From positions 372,001-436,000 of the forward strand of contig JBCDCY010000001.1 in NCBI GenBank assembly GCA_039180875.1: a DNA stretch of 64,000 bases. The letters run 5' to 3'. The position numbers were made by a program, and so were the translations under genes. The notes beneath the pieces are model-generated. The model had not been told where the DNA came from and did no database searches. It saw nothing but the letters and a program-made list of their open reading frames with translations. Within the stretch, counting starts at the first letter, position 1. Every line of letters begins with the position of its first letter. Origin of the DNA: JBCDCY01 sp039180875 (lineage in GTDB: Bacteria; Pseudomonadota; Alphaproteobacteria; Rhodobacterales; Rhodobacteraceae). Below, piece by piece: positions 30,573 through 38,872 of the stretch.

Positions 30573-32527
30573 TGTTCTCCAAGATCCTCATTGCCAACCG
30601 TGGAGAAATCGCCTGCCGCGTCATCCGCACTTGCCGGCGGCTGGGGGTCGCGACCGTGGCCGTCTACTCGGAGGCCGATGCCGGCGCGCTGCATGTGGAG
30701 ATGGCGGATGAGGCCGTGCCGATCGGGCCGCCGCCGGTGGCTGAGAGCTACCTGAAAGGCGACGTGATCATCGCCGCGGCGAAGGCGACCGGGGCGGAGG
30801 CGATCCACCCCGGCTACGGCTTTCTGTCAGAGAACCCGGACTTCGTGGAGGCGGTGGAGGCGGCCGGCCTCACCTTCATCGGCCCCTCGGCCAGCGCCAT
30901 CCGGGCCATGGGTCTGAAGGACGCCGCCAAGGCGCTGATGGAGAAGGCGGGCGTGCCCGTCGTCCCCGGCTATCACGGCGCCGAGCAGGACCCGACGTTC
31001 CTGGCCGGGGAGGCCGACCAGATCGGCTATCCCGTCCTCATCAAGGCCCGGGCCGGCGGCGGCGGCAAGGGCATGCGCCTCGTCGAGAAGGCGGAGGCGT
31101 TCGCCGACGCCCTCGCCTCGGCCCAGCGGGAGGCGACGGCAGCCTTCGGCGACCCCGCGGTGCTTATCGAGAAATTCGTAACGAGCCCGCGCCATATCGA
31201 GCTGCAGGTCTTCGGCGACGGCACCCGCGCCATCCACCTCTACGAACGCGACTGCTCCCTCCAGCGCCGCCATCAGAAGGTGATCGAGGAAGCCCCCGCC
31301 CCCGGCATGACCGCCGATGTGCGGGCCGCCATGGGCGCCGCGGCCGTCCGGGCGGCGGAGGCCATCGGCTATGCCGGGGCCGGCACCGTGGAGTTCATCG
31401 TCGACGGCTCCGGCGCCCTCCGCCCCGACGGCTTCTGGTTCATGGAGATGAATACCCGCCTGCAGGTCGAGCATCCGGTGACGGAGGCGATCACCGGCCT
31501 CGATCTCGTCGAATGGCAGCTCCGCGTCGCCTCGGGCGAGCCCCTCCCACTGGCGCAGGAAGACGTTCCGCTCCGCGGCCACGCCATGGAGGCGCGGCTC
31601 TATGCCGAGGACGTACCGCGCGGCTTTCTGCCTGCCACCGGCACCCTCAGCCATCTGAGCTTTCCTGAAGATGCCCGGATCGACAGCGGCGTGCGGGCTG
31701 GTGACACGATCAGCCCGCACTATGACCCGATGATTGCCAAGGTGATCACTCACGGCCCGACCCGGGGCGCGGCGCGGCTGGCGCTCTCCCAGGCGCTGGC
31801 CGAGACCCGGGTGGCGGGCACGGTCACGAACCTGGAGTTCCTTGGCGCCCTCACCCGCAACCCAAGCTTCGCCACCGGTGACGTCGACACGGGCCTGATC
31901 GCGCGGGATCTGGCCGCCCTGGTCCCCGAGGATCTGCCGACGGAGGCCGTGGCGCTCGCTGCCCTCGGCGTGCTCGACCTGCTCGGCGCGCCCGGGCCAC
32001 TCGACGGTTTCACGCTTTGGGCCCCGCTCACCCATCGCGTCCGCCTGACCGCGGGGGAGGAGCGCCACGAGGTCGCCGTGACCCCCGAGGGGCGTGGCGC
32101 CTTCCACGTCTCCGGCGCCTTTGAGCACCGGATCACCCGGCTCGGCGGTGGGCCGGAGGCGCTGCGCCTCCGCATCGACGACCGACAGGTGACGGCCGGC
32201 GTGCTGACCGCGCCCGGTCGCGTCACCGTCTTCCTCGACGGCCGCAGCCACGTGCTCCACCCCGTCGATCCCTTCGCCGCGGCGGAGGCAGCAGCGGGTG
32301 GAGGCGACACGATCGCCGCGCCGATGCCGGGCCTGGTGAAGGCCGTTCGCGCCGCGGCGGGGGCGGAAGTGGCGGCGGGCGCGCCCCTCCTCATCCTCGA
32401 AGCGATGAAGATGGAGCACACGCTGACCGCCCCCCGCGACGCCACCATCGCGGCGGTGCACGTAGCGGAGGGGGCGCAGGTCTCCGACGGCGACGTGCTG
32501 ATCGCGCTGGAGCCGGAGGATGGCTGA
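30572..32527 (+). CDS. mccA: Methylcrotonyl-CoA carboxylase, biotin carboxylase/BCCP subunit
   Basis: 651 residues: biotin carboxylase N-domain (FSKILIANRGEIACRVIRT), ATP-grasp with GGGGKGMRLV, the EMNTRLQVEHPVTE active-site segment, a middle BT-like domain, and a C-terminal biotinyl domain with K613 in EAMKMEH. It carboxylates its own biotin with bicarbonate and ATP and passes the carboxyl group to MccB. ATG overlaps the Rid stop by one base; the end overlaps hmgL by 8 bp. Confidence 0.95.
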   Translation: MFSKILIANRGEIACRVIRTCRRLGVATVAVYSEADAGALHVEMADEAVPIGPPPVAESYLKGDVIIAAAKATGAEAIHPGYGFLSENPDFVEAVEAAGLTFIGPSASAIRAMGLKDAAKALMEKAGVPVVPGYHGAEQDPTFLAGEADQIGYPVLIKARAGGGGKGMRLVEKAEAFADALASAQREATAAFGDPAVLIEKFVTSPRHIELQVFGDGTRAIHLYERDCSLQRRHQKVIEEAPAPGMTADVRAAMGAAAVRAAEAIGYAGAGTVEFIVDGSGALRPDGFWFMEMNTRLQVEHPVTEAITGLDLVEWQLRVASGEPLPLAQEDVPLRGHAMEARLYAEDVPRGFLPATGTLSHLSFPEDARIDSGVRAGDTISPHYDPMIAKVITHGPTRGAARLALSQALAETRVAGTVTNLEFLGALTRNPSFATGDVDTGLIARDLAALVPEDLPTEAVALAALGVLDLLGAPGPLDGFTLWAPLTHRVRLTAGEERHEVAVTPEGRGAFHVSGAFEHRITRLGGGPEALRLRIDDRQVTAGVLTAPGRVTVFLDGRSHVLHPVDPFAAAEAAAGGGDTIAAPMPGLVKAVRAAAGAEVAAGAPLLILEAMKMEHTLTAPRDATIAAVHVAEGAQVSDGDVLIALEPEDG

Positions 32528-33377
32528 GCGCGTCACGCTCTTCGAGGTCGGCCCCCGCGACGGCCTGCAGAACGAGGCGCGCCAGGTGCCCACGGCGGAG
32601 AAGATCGCCCTGGTCGACCGGCTCTCCGCCGCCGGTTTCGCCAAGATCGAGGTGACGTCCTTCGTCTCGCCAAAATGGGTGCCGCAGATGGCCGACGCCG
32701 CCGCGGTGATGGCCGGCATCACCCGCGCCCCCGGCGTGACCTACGCCGCCCTCACCCCCAACCTCCGCGGTTACGAGGCGGCAAAGGCGGCCGGCGCGGA
32801 CGAAGTCGCGGTCTTCGGCGCGGCCTCCGAGGGCTTTTCCAAGGCCAACATCAACGCCACGATCGCCGAGAGCCTGGAGCGCTTCGCCCCCGTCCTCGCG
32901 GCGGCGAAGGCCGACGGCATCCCGGTCCGCGGCTACATCTCCTGCGTCGTGGAGTGCCCCTATGACGGGCCGACGCCGCCCGCGAAGGTGGCGGAGGTGG
33001 CGGCCCATATGGCGGCGGCCGGATGCTACGAGATCAGCCTCGGCGACACGATCGGCCGCGGCACGCCGGAGGCCGTCGCGGCAATGCTCGACGCTGTCCT
33101 CGGCGCTGTTCCGGCAGAGCATCTCGCCGGCCATTTCCACGACACCTCCGGCCGGGCCCTTGAGAACATCCAGGTGGCGCTGGAGAAGGGCCTCCGCACC
33201 TTCGACGCGGCCGTCGGCGGGCTCGGTGGCTGCCCTTGCGCACCTGGCGCCGCGGGCAACGTGGCGACGGAGGCGGTGCTAGGGATGCTGGCGGCGGAAG
33301 GCTTCGAGACCGGCATCGACCTCGCCCAAGTCCGCGAAGCGGCCGCCTTCGCGAAGGACCTGAGGGAGGCGGCATGA
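32520..33377 (+). CDS. hmgL: Hydroxymethylglutaryl-CoA lyase
   Basis: A 285-residue TIM-barrel lyase cleaving HMG-CoA to acetoacetate and acetyl-CoA. The N-terminal GPRDGLQNE metal/substrate motif, the HFHDT metal ligands (His-x-His type) and the C-terminal loop GLGGCPCAPGAAGN with the catalytic Cys are all present. It overlaps mccA by 8 bp and liuC by 4 bp. It completes the leucine pathway with the enoyl-CoA hydratase that follows. Confidence 0.95.
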   Translation: MAERVTLFEVGPRDGLQNEARQVPTAEKIALVDRLSAAGFAKIEVTSFVSPKWVPQMADAAAVMAGITRAPGVTYAALTPNLRGYEAAKAAGADEVAVFGAASEGFSKANINATIAESLERFAPVLAAAKADGIPVRGYISCVVECPYDGPTPPAKVAEVAAHMAAAGCYEISLGDTIGRGTPEAVAAMLDAVLGAVPAEHLAGHFHDTSGRALENIQVALEKGLRTFDAAVGGLGGCPCAPGAAGNVATEAVLGMLAAEGFETGIDLAQVREAAAFAKDLREAA

Positions 33378-34165
33378 GCTTCGAGACCATCCGGATCGAG
33401 ACCGACGCGAGGGGCGTCGCGACGCTCACGCTCGACCGCCCCGAGCGGCACAACGCCATGTCCGCCCCGATGATCGCCGAGCTGACGGAGGCGGCCGAAA
33501 CCCTCGCCGCCGACCCCGCCGTCCGGGCCGTGGTCCTGACCGGCGCCGGCGAGAGTTTTTGCGCCGGCGGCGATCTCACCTGGATGCGGGCCCAGGCCGA
33601 GACCGACCGCGCGGGCCGGCTGGCCGAGGCGCGCAAGCTCGCCATGATGCTCTACGCCCTCAATACCCTGCCGAAACCCCTGATCGGGCGGGTGAACGGC
33701 CAGGCCTATGGCGGCGGCATCGGCATGATGGCGGTCTGCGACGTGGCGGTGGGGGCCGACGGCGCACGCTTCGGCCTGACCGAAACCCGCCTCGGCCTCA
33801 TCCCCGCGACGATCTCGCCCTACGTCATAGCCCGTATGGGCGAGGGCCGGGCAAGGCGCGTCTTCATGTCCGCCCGCCGCTTCGACGCGGCGGAGGCCGT
33901 GGCCCTCGGCCTCCTGGCCCGCGCCGTCCCCGAGGCCGAGCTCGACGCAGCGACGGAGGCCGAAGTCACCCCCTACCTCGCCACCGCCCCGGGCGCCGTC
34001 GCCGCGGCCAAGGCGCTCGCCCGCAGCCTCGGCCCGGTGATCGACAGTGCGGTGATCGAGGAGACCGCCCGCCGCCTCGCCGACACCTGGGAGGGCGACG
34101 AGGCGGCCGAGGGCATCGACGCCTTCCTCGGCAAACGAAAGCCCCGCTGGGCCGTCGACGGCTAG
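33374..34165 (+). CDS. liuC: Methylglutaconyl-CoA hydratase (crotonase family)
   Basis: 263 residues from ATG 33374, overlapping hmgL (ATGA). Crotonase motifs: RPERHNAMSAPMI, SFCAGGDLTWM (oxyanion hole), and NGQAYGGGIGMMAVCDVAVG with LTETRLGLIPATISPYV carrying the catalytic glutamates. Position as last gene of ivd-mccBA-hmgL makes hydration of 3-methylglutaconyl-CoA to HMG-CoA the natural role. Confidence 0.92.
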   Translation: MSFETIRIETDARGVATLTLDRPERHNAMSAPMIAELTEAAETLAADPAVRAVVLTGAGESFCAGGDLTWMRAQAETDRAGRLAEARKLAMMLYALNTLPKPLIGRVNGQAYGGGIGMMAVCDVAVGADGARFGLTETRLGLIPATISPYVIARMGEGRARRVFMSARRFDAAEAVALGLLARAVPEAELDAATEAEVTPYLATAPGAVAAAKALARSLGPVIDSAVIEETARRLADTWEGDEAAEGIDAFLGKRKPRWAVDG

Positions 34166-34349
34166 AGCCTCATGCCTCCGGCGGGGATATTTGGGCCAGC
34201 AAGAACGCCCATTTCGCATTGGTCGAAATATCCCAGGGGTGAATTCGCGAAGCGAAGAGGGGGCTGCGCCCCCTGCCGATCCCCCCGCCGATCCCCCACG
34301 TCCTCCTCGCTTGACGGAGCCCGGCAGAGTGCTAAACCAGCGCCCGCGT
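34166..34349. repeat. Intergenic with rhodobacterial inverted repeats
   Basis: GGGATATTT (34184-34192) and AAATATCCC (34226-34234) are perfect 9-bp inverted repeats enclosing GGGCCAGCAAGAA, a sequence I associate with Rhodobacteraceae intergenic regions after CTCCGGCGGGGAT. A second hairpin, AGGGGGC-TGC-GCCCCCT-like (34258-34274), follows. These probably end the liu operon and lie before tRNA-Met. No gene seen. Confidence 0.6.
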
Positions 34350-34426
34350 GGCGGAGTAGCTCAGTTGGTTAGAGCAGCGGAATCATAATCCGCGTGTCGG
34401 GGGTTCAAGTCCCTCCTCCGCTACCA
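34350..34426 (+). tRNA. tRNA-Met (CAT), elongator
   Basis: A complete cloverleaf: acceptor GGCGGAG/CTCCGCT with G-U at the first pair, D stem GCTC/GAGC, anticodon stem GCGGA/TCCGC with loop ATCATAA (anticodon CAT at 34384-34386), variable GTGTC, T arm GGGGG-TTCAAGT-CCCTC, and encoded A-CCA (34423-34426). The 5' G-U pair and lack of three G-C pairs in the anticodon stem exclude initiator tRNA; Ile2 (lysidine) is less likely given the loop. In contrast to the 7-kb elements, all invariant positions (U33 included) are normal. Confidence 0.95.
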
Positions 34427-34584
34427 GCCTTGTCACGCACAGACCGAAGATGGGCGCTCCACCCGTCGTCTGGGGTGCCCGGCGCTGTGAGATCCGGGCG
34501 TGCTGCACCGTCACGGATCGACCGCGCCGCTGCGATCTGTGTGCCCGCGATCAGGGCCGCCAGCGACGGCCGCGCCCAGGGACG

Positions 34585-36669
34585 TCAGCTCTGTTCCGTC
34601 TCCAGGAAGGGGGCCAGGCCCTCGCTCACCTTGAGATGAAGGTCTTTGTCGTTGCCGAAGTCGGGGTCCCGATCTTCCGCCGCGAAACTCGCCGAGACGG
34701 CCTGGCTGGCCCGCTCGATCAGGTCGGCGTCCTGCACCAGCTCGCCCACGCAGTGCCGGATCGCCTCGATCGGCGGGTCGCCGTCGCGGCCGCTGTTGAG
34801 CCAGACCATGCGGACGTAGAGAGCGCAGTGGTGGACGAGCATCGCCTGCTCGCGCGTGACGCATTTCGCGGCGATATCGGCCAGCCCCCATTCCTCGAGC
34901 CGTCGGACCTGGTGCTCGGCAACGCTGCCCGGCCGGCCGACCAGCGGCAGGTCGACGATCGGACCGTCCTCCTCCTCGAGCGCGAGTTCGGCGAGGACGT
35001 GGTGCACCGACTGAACGGCAACCGACCCCTCGCCAACGGCCGAGGCGACACGCTTGATCGAGCCGGATCGAACGTCGCCGACGGCGAAGACCCCGGGCTG
35101 GCTGGTCTCCAGGAAGAACGGCCGGCGTTCAAGCGGCCAGGTATCGGACGCGTCCATCCCCGTCAGGACGAAGCCGTTTCCATCCAGCGCGACGCAGCCG
35201 TTCAGCCACCCGGCGTTGGGCACCGCGCCGATCATCAGGAAGAGATTGGCGATCTTGCGCTCCTCCTCCTCCCCCGTCTCGATATTGCGCCACCGCACCG
35301 TGTCGAGCGCGCGTTGCCCGTCGAGTGCTACGACCTCGGTCCGGCGGTGCAGCGTGATGTCGGGCGAGGCCTCGATCCGGCTCACCAGATAGTCGGACAT
35401 CGTGCTCGACAGCGTGTCCTTGCGGATCAGGAGATGGACATGGCGCGCGTGGCGCGACAGGAAGACGGCGGCCTGGCCCGCAGAGTTCCCGCCGCCCACG
35501 ATGGCGATCTCGCGGCCCTCGCAATACTCGGCCTCGATGGCGGTGGCGGCATAGTGGACGCCCGCGCCCTCGAAGCTCTCGAGGTTGGGCAGGTCGAGGC
35601 GCCGATACGCCGCCCCCGACGCGATCACCACGCTTCTTGCCCGAAACGACGTGCCATCGGCCGTCGTCAGGATGTACGGTCGGACGGAGCAATCGAGCGA
35701 GACAACCCGCCGCGCCACCGCGATGACGGCCCCGAACTTCTGGGCTTGGACCTGGGCACGGCCGGCCAGCGCCTGGCCCGATATACCCGTCGGGAAGCCG
35801 AGATAATTCTCGATCTTGGAGCTGGTGCTGGCCTGTCCGCCGGGCGCGTCCTCCTCGATCACCAGGGTCGCGAGCCCTTCGGACGCCGCGTAGACCGCTG
35901 CCGCGAGGCCCGAGGGTCCGCCGCCGACGACCACGACGTCACAGGCCGAGGGGCCGATCGGCTGCTCGATCAGGCCGAGCGCCTCGGCGATCTCGAAGTT
36001 GCTCGGGCGGCCGATGGGAAGGCTGCCGGGCTTGAGCAGGGCGGGCAGAGCCAGGTCGTTGCCGGCAAGCTGGCGAACGATGCCGAGCGCCGTCGGGTTT
36101 GTGTCGGCATGGATCAGGCGGACCGGATAGCCGTTGCGCCGCAGGAAGCGCTCGATCCGCAGCGTCTCTCCGTCGTCCCGGTCGCCGAGGACGGTGACGC
36201 CGCCCTGGGTCTCTTCGATCAGGCCCATGCGCCGCAGGATGAGGGCGCGCGTCACCACCTCTCCGATATCCGGCTCGGCGGTCAGGAGGCGACGCAGGGT
36301 CAGTCGGTCGAGGCGCACGATCTCGCCGTCCTCGCCCATCCGGCCGCTGACCAGGATCTCGCGGTCGTTAAAGAGATCGAGCTCGCCGGTGAAATTGCGC
36401 GGGCCGTGGGTGGTGATCACCCGATCGCCTTCGAGCGCATGGTCGATGATCTCAATCGAGCCCGACAGGATCACGAAGCAATCAACGCTGCGATCGCCCC
36501 GGGTAAAGGTCGCCGTCCCTTTCGTCAGACGCTCGCGTTTTCCGAAGCGGGAGATGCGCTCTAACTGGTCCCTGGTGAGGCGCGGAAAGATCTGCGCCTC
36601 GCGCTCGTAGGCGCTCGCGCGGCGTTCCTCGTCGTCGTCACCGTCTACAGTTCCGGTCTCGTCGGTCAT
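34585..36669 (-). CDS. cNMP-binding / thioredoxin-reductase-like fusion lacking the redox CxxC
   Basis: 694 residues from ATG 36669. Order: cyclic-nucleotide-binding domain (~22-140; FVILSGSIEII, FTGELDLF), a degenerate Grx/Trx-like segment (~157-235; GVTVLGDRDDGETLRIERFLRRNGYPV), then a thioredoxin-reductase-like FAD/NADPH domain (~243-560; GGGPSGLAAA 249-258, VGGGNSAGQAA 391-401, GVFAVGDVRSGSIKRVASAVGEG), and a ~120-residue C-terminal helical tail. The TrxR redox motif CATC is AATA here (374-377), so it cannot reduce disulfides by the usual route. Cytosolic. It may sense a cyclic nucleotide and NAD(P)H. No partner gene adjacent. Confidence 0.88.
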   Translation of the reverse strand: MTDETGTVDGDDDEERRASAYEREAQIFPRLTRDQLERISRFGKRERLTKGTATFTRGDRSVDCFVILSGSIEIIDHALEGDRVITTHGPRNFTGELDLFNDREILVSGRMGEDGEIVRLDRLTLRRLLTAEPDIGEVVTRALILRRMGLIEETQGGVTVLGDRDDGETLRIERFLRRNGYPVRLIHADTNPTALGIVRQLAGNDLALPALLKPGSLPIGRPSNFEIAEALGLIEQPIGPSACDVVVVGGGPSGLAAAVYAASEGLATLVIEEDAPGGQASTSSKIENYLGFPTGISGQALAGRAQVQAQKFGAVIAVARRVVSLDCSVRPYILTTADGTSFRARSVVIASGAAYRRLDLPNLESFEGAGVHYAATAIEAEYCEGREIAIVGGGNSAGQAAVFLSRHARHVHLLIRKDTLSSTMSDYLVSRIEASPDITLHRRTEVVALDGQRALDTVRWRNIETGEEEERKIANLFLMIGAVPNAGWLNGCVALDGNGFVLTGMDASDTWPLERRPFFLETSQPGVFAVGDVRSGSIKRVASAVGEGSVAVQSVHHVLAELALEEEDGPIVDLPLVGRPGSVAEHQVRRLEEWGLADIAAKCVTREQAMLVHHCALYVRMVWLNSGRDGDPPIEAIRHCVGELVQDADLIERASQAVSASFAAEDRDPDFGNDKDLHLKVSEGLAPFLETEQS

Positions 36670-36835
36670 CCGCGCCTTCCCGTGCCGATTTTGCTGGCGA
36701 TGTCCGCGGCGGGCCACAGGTCCGACGCTTTTCGGCCCGGCAGGACCGCTCAGGGTTCGCATACACCAAGATAGGGCCGAAGCCAAAAGGGGCCGCCACC
36801 GATCCCGCCGGGGAGCTGCGATCGGGGCGCGTCCC

Positions 36836-38152
36836 TCAGGCCTCGTGGCGGTTGGACCAAAGCTCCCAGGCGAAGCGGGCGCGGACGCCGATGTCGAGGA
36901 AGGGTCGCGGCGGCAGGGGAGTGGGCTCGCCGAGGCTCAGCATATCCTCGATCAGCGGGTTGTCCCGGCCGGTGGCCAGATCGGCCGCCAACAAGCCGCC
37001 GATCGTGCCCTTGGTCACGCCGACCGCGTTCTGACAGACCGCGCTCCAGACGTTCGAGGCGAGGGGGCCGAAGCCCGGGGCGCTGTTGCGGGAGAGGCAG
37101 ACGAAGCCCGACCAGGTGCGCTCGATCTCAACATCGCGGAGCGCGGGAAAACGGGCGTCGAACAGGCGCTTGTGACGCCGCCCGATGGCCGCCCGCTCCG
37201 CCTCGCTCACCCGCTGCGAGGGGCAGTAGTTCAAGCCCTGCCGGAGCAGGATCCGCCGGTCGTTGGTGTAGCGCATGGTGATGCCGGCGAAGGCGTTGGC
37301 CGGCGTCAGACCCCACGGCGCCTCGACCCCGAAGGCCGCTTGCTGCGCCTCGCTCAGCGGATGGGTGAGGCTGGCATGGGCGGCCAGGTGCATGAAGCGG
37401 CCGGGGTAGAAGCCGAATTGCTCGGCAAAGCCGTTCGCGGCCAGGATCATGCGCGGCGCCCGGACGGAGCCCTGGGGCGTCGTCAGCTGCACCCCGTTGC
37501 GAAAATCCGCGGCGATGACGGGCGAGCCTTCGTAAAGCGTCACGCTGTCCGGCAGGCTGTCGGCCAGTCCCCGCACCAGCGCCGCCGGGTTCATCAGCAC
37601 GGTGCCCGGTGTATAGACCGCGGCGGTGAAGTGCCGGGTGCCGAGGCGCTCGGCCAGGGCCTCGCCTTCGATCCAGTCCCAGGGCTCGCCGAGCGCCTCG
37701 AGCTCGCGCGAGAAGGGGGTGAGCACCTCGTCGACCCCGCGGGGGGAGACGGCGGCGTGGTACTTGCCATCTTCCGACCAGTCGCAGTCGATATCGTGTA
37801 TCTCCACCGCGCTGCCGAGGGCCTCGATCGCGGCCCGGGCGAGGCGCATGAAGCGGATCGAGCCGTCGAGCTCCTCCAGCGAGGAGCCCACATTGTGCGG
37901 CAGGTCGATCGCGAAGCCGGAATTGCGGCCCGAGGCGTTTTCGCCCACCGCGCCGGCCTCGATCAGCGCGACGCTCTCCTCCGGGCGGTTCTCGGCCAGC
38001 CGGCGGGCGGCCGCCAACCCGGCATAGCCGGCGCCTAGGACGATCCAATCGACCGTCCGATCGCCCTGCAGCGGCGCCTGCCCTTCGCGTGGCGGGAGCA
38101 TGGTCGACCAGCCGTTGGTCCGATCGTCCTTCGGCAAACGCTGGATCTGCAT
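36836..38152 (-). CDS. FAD-dependent amine/amino-acid oxidoreductase (DAO family)
   Basis: 438 residues from ATG 38152. FAD Rossmann motif VLGAGYAGLAAARRLAE at about 38-54; NASGRNSGFAID follows, as in DadA/PuuB-like enzymes; the N-terminal NGWSTMLPPRE resembles gamma-glutamylputrescine or ordL-type oxidases. C-terminal SRNSAPGFGPL and QNAVGVTKGTIGGLLAADLATG bind FAD. Divergent from a TetR gene and an MttB-like methyltransferase, suggesting joint control and use on an N-methylated amine; the true substrate is not known. ATG 38152 is the first that leaves the shared regulatory spacer clear. Confidence 0.85.
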   Translation of the reverse strand: MQIQRLPKDDRTNGWSTMLPPREGQAPLQGDRTVDWIVLGAGYAGLAAARRLAENRPEESVALIEAGAVGENASGRNSGFAIDLPHNVGSSLEELDGSIRFMRLARAAIEALGSAVEIHDIDCDWSEDGKYHAAVSPRGVDEVLTPFSRELEALGEPWDWIEGEALAERLGTRHFTAAVYTPGTVLMNPAALVRGLADSLPDSVTLYEGSPVIAADFRNGVQLTTPQGSVRAPRMILAANGFAEQFGFYPGRFMHLAAHASLTHPLSEAQQAAFGVEAPWGLTPANAFAGITMRYTNDRRILLRQGLNYCPSQRVSEAERAAIGRRHKRLFDARFPALRDVEIERTWSGFVCLSRNSAPGFGPLASNVWSAVCQNAVGVTKGTIGGLLAADLATGRDNPLIEDMLSLGEPTPLPPRPFLDIGVRARFAWELWSNRHEA

Positions 38153-38221
38153 GCGGCGGGGCCCTGAATACCTTGACAAGCCACACCATGCAGGAGTGTA
38201 TGCAAAAAGACAATGCTGTCT
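38153..38221. promoter_or_regulatory. Shared control region with TetR-gene promoter and operator-like palindrome
   Basis: On the plus strand TTGACA (38173-38178) is followed after 17 bp by GTGTAT (38196-38201), a plausible sigma-70 promoter whose start would be only a few bases before the ATG at 38213. AGACA-ATGC-TGTCT (38208-38221) is a palindrome covering that start codon. ATGCA also occurs twice (38188, 38200). The TetR protein probably binds here to control both directions. Confidence 0.5.
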
Positions 38222-38872
38222 GGAACGCCCACGATGAGCCTTCTCTCCACCCGCGACCAGCCGGCGCGCGAGCCGCGGCTCGGGCCCGACGACTGGATCC
38301 TCGCGGCCCTCACAGCCCTGGTGGAGCAGGGCGTGGACACGGTGCAGATCGCCGCCCTGGCGCGGGACCTCGGCGTCACCCGCGGCAGCTTCTATTGGCA
38401 TTTCGAGAACCGCGAGGCGCTGCTTGAGGCCTGTCTCGGCGAATGGCGGGCCCGCAATACCGGGGTGATGATCGAGGCCCTGCGTGAGGCCGCGACGCTG
38501 GAGGACGGCATCCTCGCGCTCTTCGCCATCTGGGTCGATCACAGCCGCTTCGACCCGCGGCTCGACCAGGCCGTGCGCGACTGGGCCCGCCGCTCCGATC
38601 AGGTACATCGGACGGTGGCGGCCGAGGATGACGACCGCGTGCGTGCCATCGCGGCCTTCTTCGAGCGCATGGACTACGCCCCGACGGATGCCTTCATCCG
38701 GGCCCGCGTTCTCTACTTCACCCAGGTGAGCTACTACGCCCTGGCGCTGGCCGAACCGATGGCCACCCGGCTCGGCTATCTCGAGGCCTATTTCCGCGCC
38801 TTCACCGGCCGTGAGATCGACCCCTCGGCCGCCGATGCCTTCGCCGCCATGCACCGGGACGCGGGGACATGA
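38213..38872 (+). CDS. TetR/AcrR family regulator
   Basis: 219 residues. The DNA-binding domain (about 28-74) has ILAALTALVEQGVDTVQIAALARDLGVTRGSFYWHFENREALLEA, the standard TetR helix-turn-helix; the all-helical ligand domain follows. The ATG at 38213 has no ribosome-binding site close by and may be leaderless; ATG 38234 is an alternative. It overlaps the MttB-like gene by 4 bp (ATGA) and is divergent from the FAD oxidoreductase. It is likely the local repressor. Confidence 0.9.
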   Translation: MLSGTPTMSLLSTRDQPAREPRLGPDDWILAALTALVEQGVDTVQIAALARDLGVTRGSFYWHFENREALLEACLGEWRARNTGVMIEALREAATLEDGILALFAIWVDHSRFDPRLDQAVRDWARRSDQVHRTVAAEDDDRVRAIAAFFERMDYAPTDAFIRARVLYFTQVSYYALALAEPMATRLGYLEAYFRAFTGREIDPSAADAFAAMHRDAGT

